Below, piece after piece: positions 25,819 through 35,168 of a DNA stretch of 39,969 bases. The translations under genes and the position numbers were made by a program. Origin of the DNA: Clostridia bacterium (GTDB lineage: Bacteria; Bacillota; Clostridia; Oscillospirales; Acutalibacteraceae); assembly GCA_017399175.1 (NCBI GenBank), contig JAFQEE010000002.1, positions 1 through 39,969 on the forward strand, read 5' to 3'. A model generated the notes under the pieces. That model did not search any database and was not told the DNA's origin. It saw only the letters and a program-made list of their open reading frames with translations. The stretch's first letter is position 1; every line of letters starts with the position of its first letter.

Positions 25819-27909
25819 ATGGCAATACATATACTTGACAACAATATTTTTGTCCTTGAAACAAAGAACTCACACTATGTGTTGGGTGTTGACAATCGTG
25901 GCAATAACCGTCACATTCATTGGGGCAAAAAGTGTAACATAAACGATTACGAGTTAAAGGACATCTGGGACGAAAACTCAAATCACACAAGCCTTGATAT
26001 GGCAAAGCAGGAATACAGCGTTTTCGGTGGAATAATGTACCGCGAAAGCAATTTAAAGGTGCAATTTCCTGACAACTGCCGTGAAATCGAGTTGGAATTC
26101 GTGGGTGCAGAAGCAGATAACAATCTTCTTACCGTCACATTAAAGGACAAGGTTTATCCTTTACAGGTTGCCTTAAAATACAGAATTCAGGACAATGACG
26201 ACATCATTACCCGTTGGGCTGAAATCACAAACACAGGTGATGAGGACATTACAGTTGACCGAATGTTTTCTGCTGAATTGACACTTCCGTCTGTTAACCC
26301 TTACACCATCAAAAACACAAATGGCAGTTGGGGTGGCGAATATGTTGAAACAGAGTCAACACTCCCGGGTGGTGCTCTCGTTTTCGACAGTAAACGCGGT
26401 ACATCGGGACATAATCAATCACCGTATTTCATAGCATATCAGAATGCTGACGAAAAGCAGGGTGATGTGTATTTCGGCACACTTGCATATAGCGGTAATT
26501 TCAAAGTCCTTTGCACTCGCGACCTTTTCTATACAACAAGAGTGAGCCTTGGACTTAACGATTTTGATTTCAAGCACATTTTAAAGGCAAAGGAAACATT
26601 CGTAACTCCTATGGTTTTCTGCGGTTATTCACAAAAGGGTTTTGGTGAAATGAGCCGACAGATGAACCGATTTGCCATTAACAATGTTCTTCCGAAGCAG
26701 TTTAGTGACAAAATTCTTCCCGTTCTTTACAACTCATGGGAAGCAACTGAATTTGATGTTAACTGCAAGCATCAGACAGCACTTGCAAAGCTTGCTGCCA
26801 AGATGGGTGTTGAACTTTTCGTTATGGATGACGGTTGGTTTGGTGAAAGAAATCACGACAGAGCAGGTCTTGGCGACTGGTTTGTAAACAAAAAGAAATT
26901 CCCGAAAGGCATTGACGAACTCATTAAAAATGTCAACAAACTTGGAATGGATTTTGGCCTTTGGTTTGAGCCTGAAATGGTAAATCCTGACTCCGATTTA
27001 TTCCGCAAGCACCCTGAATGGGCATATCACTATGACACAAGAACTGCACACACTCTCCGTCATCAGTTGGTGCTTAATATGACACGAGAAGATGTTCAGG
27101 AATACATTTTCAACTGTATGGACGAGATGCTCACAAATCACAACATCAAATACATTAAATGGGATATGAACAGACCGTTGTCCGAAACAGGTGCCCAAAA
27201 TCTCGATTGTCCGCAGGATTTGTGGTACAAGCACACACAGGCAGTTTATGACATTGTTGACCGACTTAAAGAAAAGCACCCTGATGTTGCTATTGAAAGT
27301 TGTTCATCAGGTGGCGGACGAAGTGACTACGGTGCATTACTCCACTTTGACCAAGTGTGGACAAGCGACAACACCGACTCTATTGACAGAATGACAATGC
27401 AGAAATGGTTTACATATCTTCGCCCTACAAAGGCTATGCGTGCTTGGGTTACTGACATTAACTGGTACAACTCACCTATGAGTCTTGATTTCCGTTTCAA
27501 TATTGCTATGCAGGGTTCACTTGGCGTTGGCGGAAACCTTACAAAGTACAGTAAAGATGAGCTCGAAATCGGCAAAAAGAATGTTACTCTCTACAAGGAA
27601 ATCCGACATCTTGTGCAATTCGGTGACCTTTATCGAATTCTTGATGCGAAAAAAGACGAAATTCTCTTTAACCTTTATGTAAGTGAAGACAAAAACGAGG
27701 CTGTGGCATTCTTGGCATCTGCCGGTACAAGCTTTATGAAAAAGGAAATTCCGCTTCTTTTCGAAGGTCTTGACGACAATAAGATTTACACATTCAACCT
27801 CAACGGTCGCGACTATAAAAAGAGTGGTGCATACCTTAAAACTGTTGGTATTCCGACCTGCATTCGCGGTATGGGATATAACAAAATTATTAAAATTAAA
27901 GCGAAGTAA
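25819..27909 (+). CDS. GH36 alpha-galactosidase
   Basis: 696 residues. An N-terminal beta-sandwich (about 1-280) precedes the TIM-barrel. The barrel carries FVMDDGWFGERNHDRAGLGD, the nucleophile motif YIKWDMNRP (Asp449) and the acid/base motif VWTSDNTDSIDR (Asp517), with the CSSGGGRSDYG substrate loop between them. It hydrolyses alpha-1,6-galactosides such as melibiose and raffinose. There is no signal peptide, so it acts in the cytoplasm on imported sugars. I chose the ATG at 25819, just after GGGGGAA; an upstream extension through the promoter is not credible. No sugar transporter is adjacent. Confidence 0.95.
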   Translation: MAIHILDNNIFVLETKNSHYVLGVDNRGNNRHIHWGKKCNINDYELKDIWDENSNHTSLDMAKQEYSVFGGIMYRESNLKVQFPDNCREIELEFVGAEADNNLLTVTLKDKVYPLQVALKYRIQDNDDIITRWAEITNTGDEDITVDRMFSAELTLPSVNPYTIKNTNGSWGGEYVETESTLPGGALVFDSKRGTSGHNQSPYFIAYQNADEKQGDVYFGTLAYSGNFKVLCTRDLFYTTRVSLGLNDFDFKHILKAKETFVTPMVFCGYSQKGFGEMSRQMNRFAINNVLPKQFSDKILPVLYNSWEATEFDVNCKHQTALAKLAAKMGVELFVMDDGWFGERNHDRAGLGDWFVNKKKFPKGIDELIKNVNKLGMDFGLWFEPEMVNPDSDLFRKHPEWAYHYDTRTAHTLRHQLVLNMTREDVQEYIFNCMDEMLTNHNIKYIKWDMNRPLSETGAQNLDCPQDLWYKHTQAVYDIVDRLKEKHPDVAIESCSSGGGRSDYGALLHFDQVWTSDNTDSIDRMTMQKWFTYLRPTKAMRAWVTDINWYNSPMSLDFRFNIAMQGSLGVGGNLTKYSKDELEIGKKNVTLYKEIRHLVQFGDLYRILDAKKDEILFNLYVSEDKNEAVAFLASAGTSFMKKEIPLLFEGLDDNKIYTFNLNGRDYKKSGAYLKTVGIPTCIRGMGYNKIIKIKAK

Positions 27910-27923
27910 CATTAACATATATA

Positions 27924-28382
27924 TTAAAACGACGAGGAAGATTCCGTTCTTTTTCGTCGTTTATTTTTCTTTGTCCCCCAATCAACTGAAAGTTCACGAG
28001 CTCTTTTTTCTGCTAATTCAATATCAAAGCTGACTTCTTTTTGATGAAAATGTGTGTCGCATTTTCCTGAACGGATGTCATTAACATAAATTTTAATCGG
28101 CAGACCGTTCTGTTGATATTCCTTTTTGATAAGCGCTGCTTTTTCGAGCTCGCGTAATGTTTTTTTCGCTGAATTTACGCTGCACCTGAGGTGAGTTGCC
28201 ATTTGCTTTGTTGAATAATAAATAAACACGCCCTTTTCATCCTTGAAATTTTTGTTCTGCATTGAAAATTTGGTTCTGTTAAGAAAAAGACAATAAAGAA
28301 TTATTGCATTTGCAGAAAGACTTGCATACTTTTCTTCATAGACCAAATTTAACGGTAAAATAATAAAATAATCATTGTTCAT
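27924..28382 (-). CDS. RepA_N-like replication initiator domain protein (short)
   Basis: 152 residues. Residues about 4-105 look like the RepA_N winged-helix domain of Firmicutes plasmid initiators: FIILPLNLVYEEKYASLSAN, ILYCLFLNRTKFSMQNKNF, FIYYSTKQMATHLRCSVNSA and AALIKKEYQQNGLPIKIYV. Full RepA_N initiators are usually clearly longer, with a second half missing here; the tail is basic (KKNKRRKRTESSSSF). The last codons overlap a hairpin shared with the alpha-galactosidase terminator. RBS GGGAGG lies 9 bases before the ATG. Upstream are a promoter-hairpin leader, an AT-rich tract and four 22-bp repeats. It may be a plasmid relic or a regulator. Confidence 0.72.
   Translation of the reverse strand: MNNDYFIILPLNLVYEEKYASLSANAIILYCLFLNRTKFSMQNKNFKDEKGVFIYYSTKQMATHLRCSVNSAKKTLRELEKAALIKKEYQQNGLPIKIYVNDIRSGKCDTHFHQKEVSFDIELAEKRARELSVDWGTKKNKRRKRTESSSSF
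27927..27968 (+). terminator. Terminator of the alpha-galactosidase gene (possibly bidirectional)
   Basis: The stem AAACGACGA / TCGTCGTTT has an 18-base loop and is followed by ATTTTTC. It overlaps the 3' end of the RepA_N-like gene and, read on the minus strand, is followed by TAATATA. Seventeen bases past the alpha-galactosidase stop. Confidence 0.75.
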
Positions 28383-28385
28383 AAA

Positions 28386-28481
28386 AAAATACCTCCCATA
28401 TATAGGGCGAAAATCAAATTTCGTCCCGGGAAATGCGGGACAATTTTGTAAAATCGGCAGAAAATTTACAAAATGTTCACA
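28386..28481 (-). promoter_or_regulatory. Promoter-hairpin leader of the RepA_N-like gene
   Basis: On the minus strand, TTGTAA and CAAAAT are 17 bases apart. A hairpin TTGTCCCG-CATTTCC-CGGGACGA follows immediately (one T-G pair), then CGCCCTATATATGGGAGG ending in the RBS. A close copy of this block lies at 39685-39782 in the opposite orientation. Confidence 0.7.
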
Positions 28482-28627
28482 ATTAAGCGTATTTTTAGAT
28501 GTTTATTAACTACAAAACCGCAAAAAAATAAAAATAGATAACCGGTTAACTATTTCTGAATTTTCGTTGCATTATTTATAATAATTATTTATTTTTTTAT
28601 TTATATATATTATTTATAGGTCTCAAA
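28482..28627. other. AT-rich tract between the RepA_N leader and the 22-bp repeats
   Basis: About 145 bases with long A/T runs, densest at 28567-28618 (ATTATTTATAATAATTATTT and onward). ATAACCGGTTAACTAT lies at 28539-28554. It has no coding capacity. AT-rich DNA next to repeated sites is typical of replication origins, but this is only suggestive. Confidence 0.6.
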
Positions 28628-28715
28628 TTCTGACACGGTGGGTATTAATTTCTGACAGGGAGTACAATAATTTCTGACAGGGGGTACAATAAATTCTGAC
28701 AGGGGTAAATTGGAG
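28628..28715. repeat. Four direct repeats with exact 22-bp period (iteron-like)
   Basis: The core TTCTGAC starts at 28628, 28650, 28672 and 28694, exactly 22 bases apart, with consensus TTCTGACAGGGGGTACAATA and small differences. The repeats are contiguous, without spacers, so this is not a CRISPR. They could be iterons bound by the nearby RepA_N-like protein, or transposase-binding repeats at the end of a lost IS21-type element (the reverse strand reads TGTCAGAA at each unit). Confidence 0.8.
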
Positions 28716-28725
28716 TTTGTCGAGG

Positions 28726-28949
28726 AAATGCAAATGCAAAGCGCAAAGCGCAGAATGAAGGGGCGTGAGCGTCCGGTGGACGCTGAATTAGCGCTGTCTG
28801 AGCCGACGGGCGAGTATCTGCGACGCGGTTATAAAGAATAGGTCATTCTGAGGAGTGTAACGACGAAGAATCTCAAGTTTCGGTCACCCTGAACGCAGTG
28901 AAGGGTCTATTGAAATAGGACAGAGATTCTTCGCTACGCTCAGAATGAC
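28726..28949. repeat. Repeat mosaic downstream of glgA
   Basis: GCAAATGCAAAGCGCAAAGC-type units (28726-28758), a GC-rich module with GCGTCCGGTGGACGC (28760-28830), and a family A copy (28842-28949) that contains an extra inner pair of GTCACCCTGAACGCAGTGAA type. No gene. Confidence 0.85.
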
Positions 28950-28988
28950 ATATTTAATTGGTTATCCCGATAAATTATAATTAATTCC

Positions 28989-29016
28989 ATAGAAAAGGCG
29001 GAGTTGATGCTCCGCC
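28989..29016 (-). terminator. Terminator of glgA / glycogen operon
   Basis: On the minus strand GGCGGAG-CATCAA-CTCCGCC is followed by TTTTCT. It lies 21 bases past the glgA stop codon. Confidence 0.9.
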
Positions 29017-29036
29017 ATAATCTTATATATTCAATT

Positions 29037-30464
29037 TTATCCCTTAAGTATTTCCTTATAAAGACGAATGTATTCGTTTGCTGATTTGCCCCAGCTGTTG
29101 TCACATTCCATTGCTCGTTTAACGAGAATGTTCCAGCCCTCTTTATTGCTGTAACCCTCGATTGCTCGTCTGATTGTATAGAGCATATCGTGTGCGTTGT
29201 ATGTCGAGAATGTGAAACCGTTGCCCTCGTTGTCGCCTGAATCCTTGATACTGTCACGAAGACCGCCTGTTTCACGGACAATCGGAATTGTACCGTAACG
29301 AAGTGAAATCATCTGTGAAAGTCCGCAAGGCTCACTCTTACTTGGCATCAGGAACAAGTCACAACCTGCATAAATCTTCTTTGAAAGTGATGGGATAAAG
29401 CCGATTTTAAGTCCCATTTTGTCAGGATATTTGTCAGCCATTTCCTTAAAGAAGCTTTCGTACTGCCATTCACCTGAACCGAGAACTACAAACTGAACAT
29501 CAGTTGTTGCAAGCAATTCCTCAAGAACTGCTTTAACAAGGTCAAGACCTTTGTGACCCACAAGACGGGTAACCATACCAATCATTGGTACATCTTCTCT
29601 TACAGGAAGTGAGAAATATTCCTGTAATTTTGCCTTGTTAATCTTTTTCTTGTCTTGGAAGTCTTCTGCTGTGTAGTTAACTTCGATATCCTTATCAGTT
29701 TCAGGGTTATAAAGAATTGTGTCGATACCATTGAGAATACCACTTAATTTCCATGAACGCTGATTAAGAATCGGGTCAAGACCGTGTGAATACCAAGGGT
29801 CAAGAATTTCGTTAGCATAAGATGGAGAAACAGTTGTAACTCTGTCAGCACATTCAATAGCACCTTTCATAAAGTTGCAGTCACCGTCATATTCAAGAAG
29901 TGATGCTGCACTTTCAGGAAGACCGACAACGTCCCCTAAAAGGTCCATACCATAAGTGCCCTGATACTGAATATTATGAATTGTGAAAACTGTTTTGATG
30001 TTTTCATAACCAGGTCTTTGAGCATAAAGTGTGTTGTAATAAACAGGAGTCAATGCTGACTGCCAGTCGTTACAATGGATGATATCAGGCTTAAAGCCGA
30101 TATGTGGAATGATTTCAAGAACAGCACGAGCAAAGAATGCAAAACGTTCTGCATCGTCATAATAGCCATAAAGACCGTCACGCTTGAAATAATACTGATT
30201 GTCGAGAAGATAGTAGATTACTCCGCCTGCTTTTGCTTCAAAAACACCGCAGTACTGTCCTCTCCACGCAACAGGAACTGAAATACTTGTTACAAATTTC
30301 ATTGTATCTTTGAGTTCCTGACTGATTGTGTCATAAAGAGGCATTACAACTCTTGCACCGATAAGTCTTTTGCGAAGTGCTTGTGGCAAACTACCTGCCA
30401 CATCACCAAGACCACCACTTGCTTTAAAGGGAAGTGCCTCACTTGAAACGTATAAAACTTTCAT
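29037..30464 (-). CDS. glgA: Glycogen (starch) synthase, ADP-glucose type
   Basis: 475 residues, GT5 family. The N-terminal ADP-glucose motif is KASGGLGDVAG (residues 14-24), and the C-terminal motif is PSKSEPCGLSQMISLRYGTI followed by ETGGLRDSI. It extends alpha-1,4-glucan chains with ADP-glucose. RBS AAAGGAA. It is the last glycogen gene and is separated from glgD by 277 bases of repeats, which is unusual within an operon and may uncouple its expression. Confidence 0.97.
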   Translation of the reverse strand: MKVLYVSSEALPFKASGGLGDVAGSLPQALRKRLIGARVVMPLYDTISQELKDTMKFVTSISVPVAWRGQYCGVFEAKAGGVIYYLLDNQYYFKRDGLYGYYDDAERFAFFARAVLEIIPHIGFKPDIIHCNDWQSALTPVYYNTLYAQRPGYENIKTVFTIHNIQYQGTYGMDLLGDVVGLPESAASLLEYDGDCNFMKGAIECADRVTTVSPSYANEILDPWYSHGLDPILNQRSWKLSGILNGIDTILYNPETDKDIEVNYTAEDFQDKKKINKAKLQEYFSLPVREDVPMIGMVTRLVGHKGLDLVKAVLEELLATTDVQFVVLGSGEWQYESFFKEMADKYPDKMGLKIGFIPSLSKKIYAGCDLFLMPSKSEPCGLSQMISLRYGTIPIVRETGGLRDSIKDSGDNEGNGFTFSTYNAHDMLYTIRRAIEGYSNKEGWNILVKRAMECDNSWGKSANEYIRLYKEILKG

Positions 30465-30492
30465 ATGTTTTTCCTTTCAATTTATTTGATAA

Positions 30493-30741
30493 GTCATTCT
30501 GAGCGTAGCGAAGAATCTCTCCAAAAGTAATATATAAACTAACAGAGATTCTTCGTCGTTACACTCCTCAGAATGACATTGCAGGCGTGGAAGCCTGCCA
30601 CTACGCGGGTCATCGAGGACGCCAGCCCCCACACATCTCATTATAAATGCTTGGATTTTTGATGAATTTTTGCTTTTGAGACCGCAGGCTTACGCGTGTA
30701 AGTCAAGGGTGAAAAAGTGAAAATTCGCAAAAAGACTGCAT
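30493..30741. repeat. Repeats between glgD and glgA (families A and D)
   Basis: A full family A copy (30493-30577), a short GC-rich module (GCAGGCGTGGAAGCCTGCCA, 30581-30600, and onward) and a family D element (30648-30741) ending at the glgD stop. The D hairpin here is GACTTAC-ACGC-GTAAGCC; compared with 21123-21216, the C-G pair replaces T-A, so pairing is kept. Confidence 0.82.
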
Positions 30742-31857
30742 TTATATCACAATTTCTTTACCGATATAAACCGGATAACTTTCTGCACCGGAGAGAGTCT
30801 TATTTGGTGTGATAACAACGCTCTTGTCAACTACCACACAGTTGAGAGTTGAGTTCTGTGCCACAAAACCGTCCTGCATAACGATAGAGTTTTTGACAAC
30901 TGCACCTTTTTCAACTCGAACACCACGGAAAAGAATTGAATTTTCAACTGTACCGTCGATAATACATCCGTCAGCAATAAGTGAATTTTTCACACTTGAA
31001 CCAAGACCGTAAATCGCAGGCATATCGTCACGAACCTTTGTGTAAACAGGTCTGTCGTTGTTGAAAAGGTCGTCGCAGTTATCCGGATTAAGAAGTTCCA
31101 TATTTGTCTTGAAATAACTTGCCATTGACTCGATTACTGCTGAATAGCCTGTTGCTTCAAAGCCATAAATATTGAGTTTATCAACATTACCCTGAACAAG
31201 GTCTGTTTCAAAATCCTTATGATTAAGGCTGATTGCTTCATTGATAAGTCTTTCAAGAAGTGCTTTTTTCATCAAAATCACATTGAGTGAGAAGTTTACA
31301 TTTTCTTCTGTTACAGGAGAAAGTGTAACTTTTTCTGCCTTACCGTCGTCGTTCATATCGAGGACAATAACATCTTTAAGAGCAGGAACTTTACCGTTTT
31401 TGTAAACGATTGTCATATCAGCATTTTTTGCTGTGTGGTAATCCATAAGTGCTTCAATATCAAGATTGAGAACAACATTACAGTCAGAGAGAAGAACATA
31501 TTCTTCGTCAGCACGGCTGATGAATCCCATAATACCCTTTAATGATGTGAGCTTGTCACGGTTTCCGCCTGTTTCGTTTGTTGAGAAAGGAGGAAGAATG
31601 AAAAGACCGTCATTTTTACGGGACAAATCCCAAGGTTTACCTGTACCAACGTGGTCCATAAGTGACTGATAATTACTCTTTGTAAGTACGCCGACTTTTT
31701 CGATACCGCTGTTTACCATATTTGAAAGAGCAAAGTCAATAAGACGGTAACGGCAAGCAAAAGGAACAGAACCCATTGTACGAATTCCTGTAAGTTCACT
31801 GATACATTCATCATAGGCATTTGAGAAGATAATGCCAACTATATTCTTACCTGTCAT
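30742..31857 (-). CDS. glgD: GlgD, regulatory subunit-type ADP-glucose pyrophosphorylase homologue
   Basis: 371 residues. It resembles GlgC (RYRLIDFALSNMVNSGIEKV; left-handed beta-helix C-terminus with repeated SILFRGVRVEKGAVVKNSIV). The nucleotide-binding GGxGxRL loop is missing; the N-terminus reads GIIFSNAYDECISELTGIRT. GlgD-type subunits in Firmicutes are thought to assemble with GlgC and raise or tune its activity. It follows glgC by one base, with GGAGG inside the end of glgC. Confidence 0.95.
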   Translation of the reverse strand: MTGKNIVGIIFSNAYDECISELTGIRTMGSVPFACRYRLIDFALSNMVNSGIEKVGVLTKSNYQSLMDHVGTGKPWDLSRKNDGLFILPPFSTNETGGNRDKLTSLKGIMGFISRADEEYVLLSDCNVVLNLDIEALMDYHTAKNADMTIVYKNGKVPALKDVIVLDMNDDGKAEKVTLSPVTEENVNFSLNVILMKKALLERLINEAISLNHKDFETDLVQGNVDKLNIYGFEATGYSAVIESMASYFKTNMELLNPDNCDDLFNNDRPVYTKVRDDMPAIYGLGSSVKNSLIADGCIIDGTVENSILFRGVRVEKGAVVKNSIVMQDGFVAQNSTLNCVVVDKSVVITPNKTLSGAESYPVYIGKEIVI

Positions 31858-31858
31858 C

Positions 31859-33076
31859 TTATTTTGCCTCCTTTACTACATCTTCACTAACCTGTGTTTT
31901 TGGTGCAACTGACTGACCTTCACCGATTGTAACGCCTGCACCGACAACTGCAACGCCCCAGTCATCACGGTTTGCACAGTCTTCAGGACTTGCACCTACT
32001 ACTGCACCTGATTCAATCACTGCATTTTCAGCAACGATTGAATACTGAACAACTGCACCCTTTTTAATAACTGTGCCCGGCATTACGATTGAGTATTTAA
32101 CATCTGCACCCTCTTCAACAGTAACATTATTGAAAAGGATTGAATAGTCAACATTACCGAAAACTCTTGAGCCTTCTGAAACCATTGAATTCTGAACTGT
32201 CGCGTCAACAGAAATGTAATGTGGTGGGCTTACAGGTGTTTTTGCATAGATTTTCCAGCTTGTATCTGACAAATCAAGCGGAACTTTTGGATTAAGCAAG
32301 TCAAGGTTTGCTTCCCATAAGCTGTCGATTGTACCAACATCTTTCCAGTATCCGTCGAAGAGATATGCGTACATTGGCTCACCGTCAGCGTGCATCTTTG
32401 GAATAACATTTTTACCAAAGTCGTTACTTGACTCTGGGTCAGCCTCATCATCAATAAGATACTGACGGAGTTTGCTCCAAGTAAATACATAAACACCCAT
32501 TGATGCCTTATTACTTCTCGGATTCTTTGGTTTTTCTTCAAATTCGCTGATTGAATTGTCGTCATTGAGAATCATAAGTCCGAAACGGCTTGCTTCTTCC
32601 CAAGAAACCTCAAGCATAGCGATTGTACAAGATGCACCCTTTTCCTTGTGATATTCGAGCATCTTGTTATAGTCCATCTTATAGATATGGTCACCTGAAA
32701 GAATTACAACATATTCAGGGTCATAACGGTCGATGAAATTAATATTCTGATAAATAGCATTTGCTGTACCCTTGTACCATTCTGTGCCCTTAATCTGCTG
32801 ATAAGGTGAAAGAATGTGAACACCACCGTTAGCGCGGTCCAAGTCCCAAGCCTGACCGTTGCCTATGTAGTCGTTAAGTTCAAGAGGCTGATACTGTGTT
32901 AAAACACCGACAGTTGAAATGCCTGAATTTACACAGTTTGAAAGTGGGAAGTCGATAATTCTGTATTTACCTCCGTATGGTACGGCAGGTTTTGCAATGT
33001 TCTTTGTGAGAATTCCAAGACGGCTTCCCTGACCGCCTGCAAGAAGCATTGCAATACATTCCTGTTTTCTTGCCAT
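31859..33076 (-). CDS. glgC: Glucose-1-phosphate adenylyltransferase
   Basis: 405 residues. The catalytic loop is [30 protein letters not shown] and [14 protein letters not shown] follow, and the C-terminal half is a beta-helix ([20 protein letters not shown]). It makes ADP-glucose from ATP and glucose-1-phosphate, the committed step of glycogen synthesis. RBS AAGGAGG. It lies between glgB and glgD. Confidence 0.97.
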   Translation of the reverse strand: MARKQECIAMLLAGGQGSRLGILTKNIAKPAVPYGGKYRIIDFPLSNCVNSGISTVGVLTQYQPLELNDYIGNGQAWDLDRANGGVHILSPYQQIKGTEWYKGTANAIYQNINFIDRYDPEYVVILSGDHIYKMDYNKMLEYHKEKGASCTIAMLEVSWEEASRFGLMILNDDNSISEFEEKPKNPRSNKASMGVYVFTWSKLRQYLIDDEADPESSNDFGKNVIPKMHADGEPMYAYLFDGYWKDVGTIDSLWEANLDLLNPKVPLDLSDTSWKIYAKTPVSPPHYISVDATVQNSMVSEGSRVFGNVDYSILFNNVTVEEGADVKYSIVMPGTVIKKGAVVQYSIVAENAVIESGAVVGASPEDCANRDDWGVAVVGAGVTIGEGQSVAPKTQVSEDVVKEAK

Positions 33077-33107
33077 ATTTATTCCTCCTTAATTGGATGT
33101 TGATATA

Positions 33108-35000
33108 TTATCTTGTCTTTTTAAGATAGATTGTTGACATTGGTGGTAAATCAACAGAAATACTCTGTTCAAATCCGTGCATTCCTGTTTTTTCTGCCTT
33201 TATTTTTTCAGGTTGTGCTTTTCCTGTTCCGCCATATTTTGTGTCGTCAGAATTAAACACAATTTTGTAGTTGCCTTTCTGTGGAACACCGATTTTGTAA
33301 TTATCCCTTGCGACAGGAGTAAAGTTACAGATTGCAATAATTTCCTTACCCTTTTCGTCAATTCTGCGGAATGAAATTACTGAATTGTCGTTGTCGTCCG
33401 CACTTATCCACGAGAAGCCTTCCCAAGAATGGTCAACCTGCCAGAGTGGAGCATTGTCCTTATAGAAATGGTTAAGCTCTTTAAAATATGTCTGCAACTG
33501 CTTATGTGCATCATAATCGAGGAGCAACCAATCAAGTCCCTGCTTGTAATTCCACTCAATAAACTGACCGAATTCACTACCCATAAACATAAGTTTCTTA
33601 CCGGGATGAGCCATCATATAACCCATAAATGCACGAACACCCGCAAACTTTTCTTCATAAGTACCCGGCATTTTATTAATAAGTGAGCATTTACCGTGAA
33701 CAACCTCGTCATGTGAAATCGGCAATATAAAATTCTCTGAAAATGCATAGAAGAATGAGAATGTAATACAACCGTGATTGCCTTTTCTGTAAAGAGGGTC
33801 CATTGAGAAATATCGAAGAATATCATTCATCCAACCCATATTCCACTTATAGTTAAATCCAAGACCACCCATATAAACAGGCTTTGTAACCATTGGCCAC
33901 GCTGTACTTTCTTCTGCTATGAGCAAACTGCCGTGATAATCACGGAACACATTCATACTGAGTTTGTTAAGGAAATCTATTGTTTCAAGATTTTCGTTAC
34001 CACCGTCTTTGTTTGCAATCCAATGACCGTCGTCACGACCGTAGTCAAGATAGAGCATTGAAGCAACAGCGTCAACACGGAGTCCGTCAATGTGGTATTT
34101 GTCAAGCCAGAACATAGCACTTGAAATAAGGAAAGACTGAACTTCGTTTCTGCCGAAGTCAAATACCTTTGTTCCCCATTCAAGATGTTCGCCTTTTCGT
34201 ACATCTGCATATTCATAACAAGCAGTACCGTCAAACTCATAAAGTCCGTTGGCATCCTTCGGGAAATGAGCAGGTACCCAGTCAAGAATTACACCAATTT
34301 CATTTTTATGACACATATCAATAAGATACATCAAATCGTCAGGTGTGCCATATCGTGATGTTGCTGCGAAATAGCCTGTAACCTGATAACCCCACGAACC
34401 GTCAAACGGATATTCGGTAAGTGGCATAAACTCAATGTGAGTATATCCCATTTCCTTAACATACGGGATAAGCTCATCGGCCATTTTGCGGTATGAATAG
34501 AAGTTACCGTCTTCATACTGTTTCCACGAGCCAAAATGCACCTCATAAATATTTACAGGTCTGTCATACTGTGCTTTTTCTCTTTTAGCCTTTTCCCATT
34601 TATGGTCAGTCCACTTATATGAACCCAGCTCATAATACTTTGTGGCATTATCAGGACGGGTTTCCATATGATAACCGTAAGGGTCACTTTTCATAAGTTT
34701 TCTGCCGTCAGTAGTTGTGATACAGAATTTATATGAATCGTAGACTTTTACATTTTTTACATAAACTTCCCAGATACCGCCTGCAGTAATTCGCTCTGCC
34801 ATATCTGCAGTATCGTTCCAACCGTTGAAATCACCGCAAACGCTGACAGCAGTTGCATTCGGTGCCCATGTTCGGAAAACTACCGTGTTATCATCAACAC
34901 GATGCGCCCCCATATACTCATAAGCACGGGCATTGTTCCCTTGGTGAAACAAATACACAGGCACCTGAGCTTCATAATTGTTATTTTGAACTTCCGCCAC
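33108..35000 (-). CDS. glgB: 1,4-alpha-glucan branching enzyme
   Basis: About 630 residues, GH13. The N-terminal CBM48-type domain has [20 protein letters not shown]. The barrel has [20 protein letters not shown] (nucleophile Asp near residue 307), [10 protein letters not shown] (Glu near 361) and [10 protein letters not shown]. It introduces alpha-1,6 branches. I chose the GTG at 35000 because GAGGTGATG lies 3-12 bases before it; ATGs at 35006 and 35030 are alternatives. It is the first gene of the glycogen operon. Confidence 0.95.
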   Translation of the reverse strand: MAEVQNNNYEAQVPVYLFHQGNNARAYEYMGAHRVDDNTVVFRTWAPNATAVSVCGDFNGWNDTADMAERITAGGIWEVYVKNVKVYDSYKFCITTTDGRKLMKSDPYGYHMETRPDNATKYYELGSYKWTDHKWEKAKREKAQYDRPVNIYEVHFGSWKQYEDGNFYSYRKMADELIPYVKEMGYTHIEFMPLTEYPFDGSWGYQVTGYFAATSRYGTPDDLMYLIDMCHKNEIGVILDWVPAHFPKDANGLYEFDGTACYEYADVRKGEHLEWGTKVFDFGRNEVQSFLISSAMFWLDKYHIDGLRVDAVASMLYLDYGRDDGHWIANKDGGNENLETIDFLNKLSMNVFRDYHGSLLIAEESTAWPMVTKPVYMGGLGFNYKWNMGWMNDILRYFSMDPLYRKGNHGCITFSFFYAFSENFILPISHDEVVHGKCSLINKMPGTYEEKFAGVRAFMGYMMAHPGKKLMFMGSEFGQFIEWNYKQGLDWLLLDYDAHKQLQTYFKELNHFYKDNAPLWQVDHSWEGFSWISADDNDNSVISFRRIDEKGKEIIAICNFTPVARDNYKIGVPQKGNYKIVFNSDDTKYGGTGKAQPEKIKAEKTGMHGFEQSISVDLPPMSTIYLKKTR

Positions 35001-35034
35001 TTTCATCACCTCGCAATTATACTTATACACATAT

Positions 35035-35063
35035 ATTCTAACACTTCAAAAAAACGATTTCAA
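35035..35063 (-). promoter_or_regulatory. Promoter of the glycogen operon
   Basis: On the minus strand, TTGAAA (35058-35063) and TAGAAT (35035-35040) are 17 bases apart, 34 bases before the GTG start. Confidence 0.75.
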
Positions 35064-35071
35064 GTGATTTT

Positions 35072-35121
35072 TGCACAAAATGTTCAATTTGTTAACAAAT
35101 TTCATTACAAGCATTTGTGCA
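35072..35121. promoter_or_regulatory. Nested inverted repeats upstream of the glg promoter
   Basis: A 16-bp perfect palindrome AATTTGTTAACAAATT (35086-35101) lies 22 bases upstream of the -35. It is flanked by TGCACAAA (35072-35079) and TTTGTGCA (35114-35121). This suits a regulator-binding region; the regulator is not identified. Confidence 0.55.
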
Positions 35122-35168
35122 GTTTGTTACAAAAATTGACAAAAAAGATTAAAAACAAAAAAATAAAA

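Noticed and set aside
28628-28715. CRISPR array
   Set aside because: The 22-bp units are contiguous with no unique spacers, and no cas gene is present.
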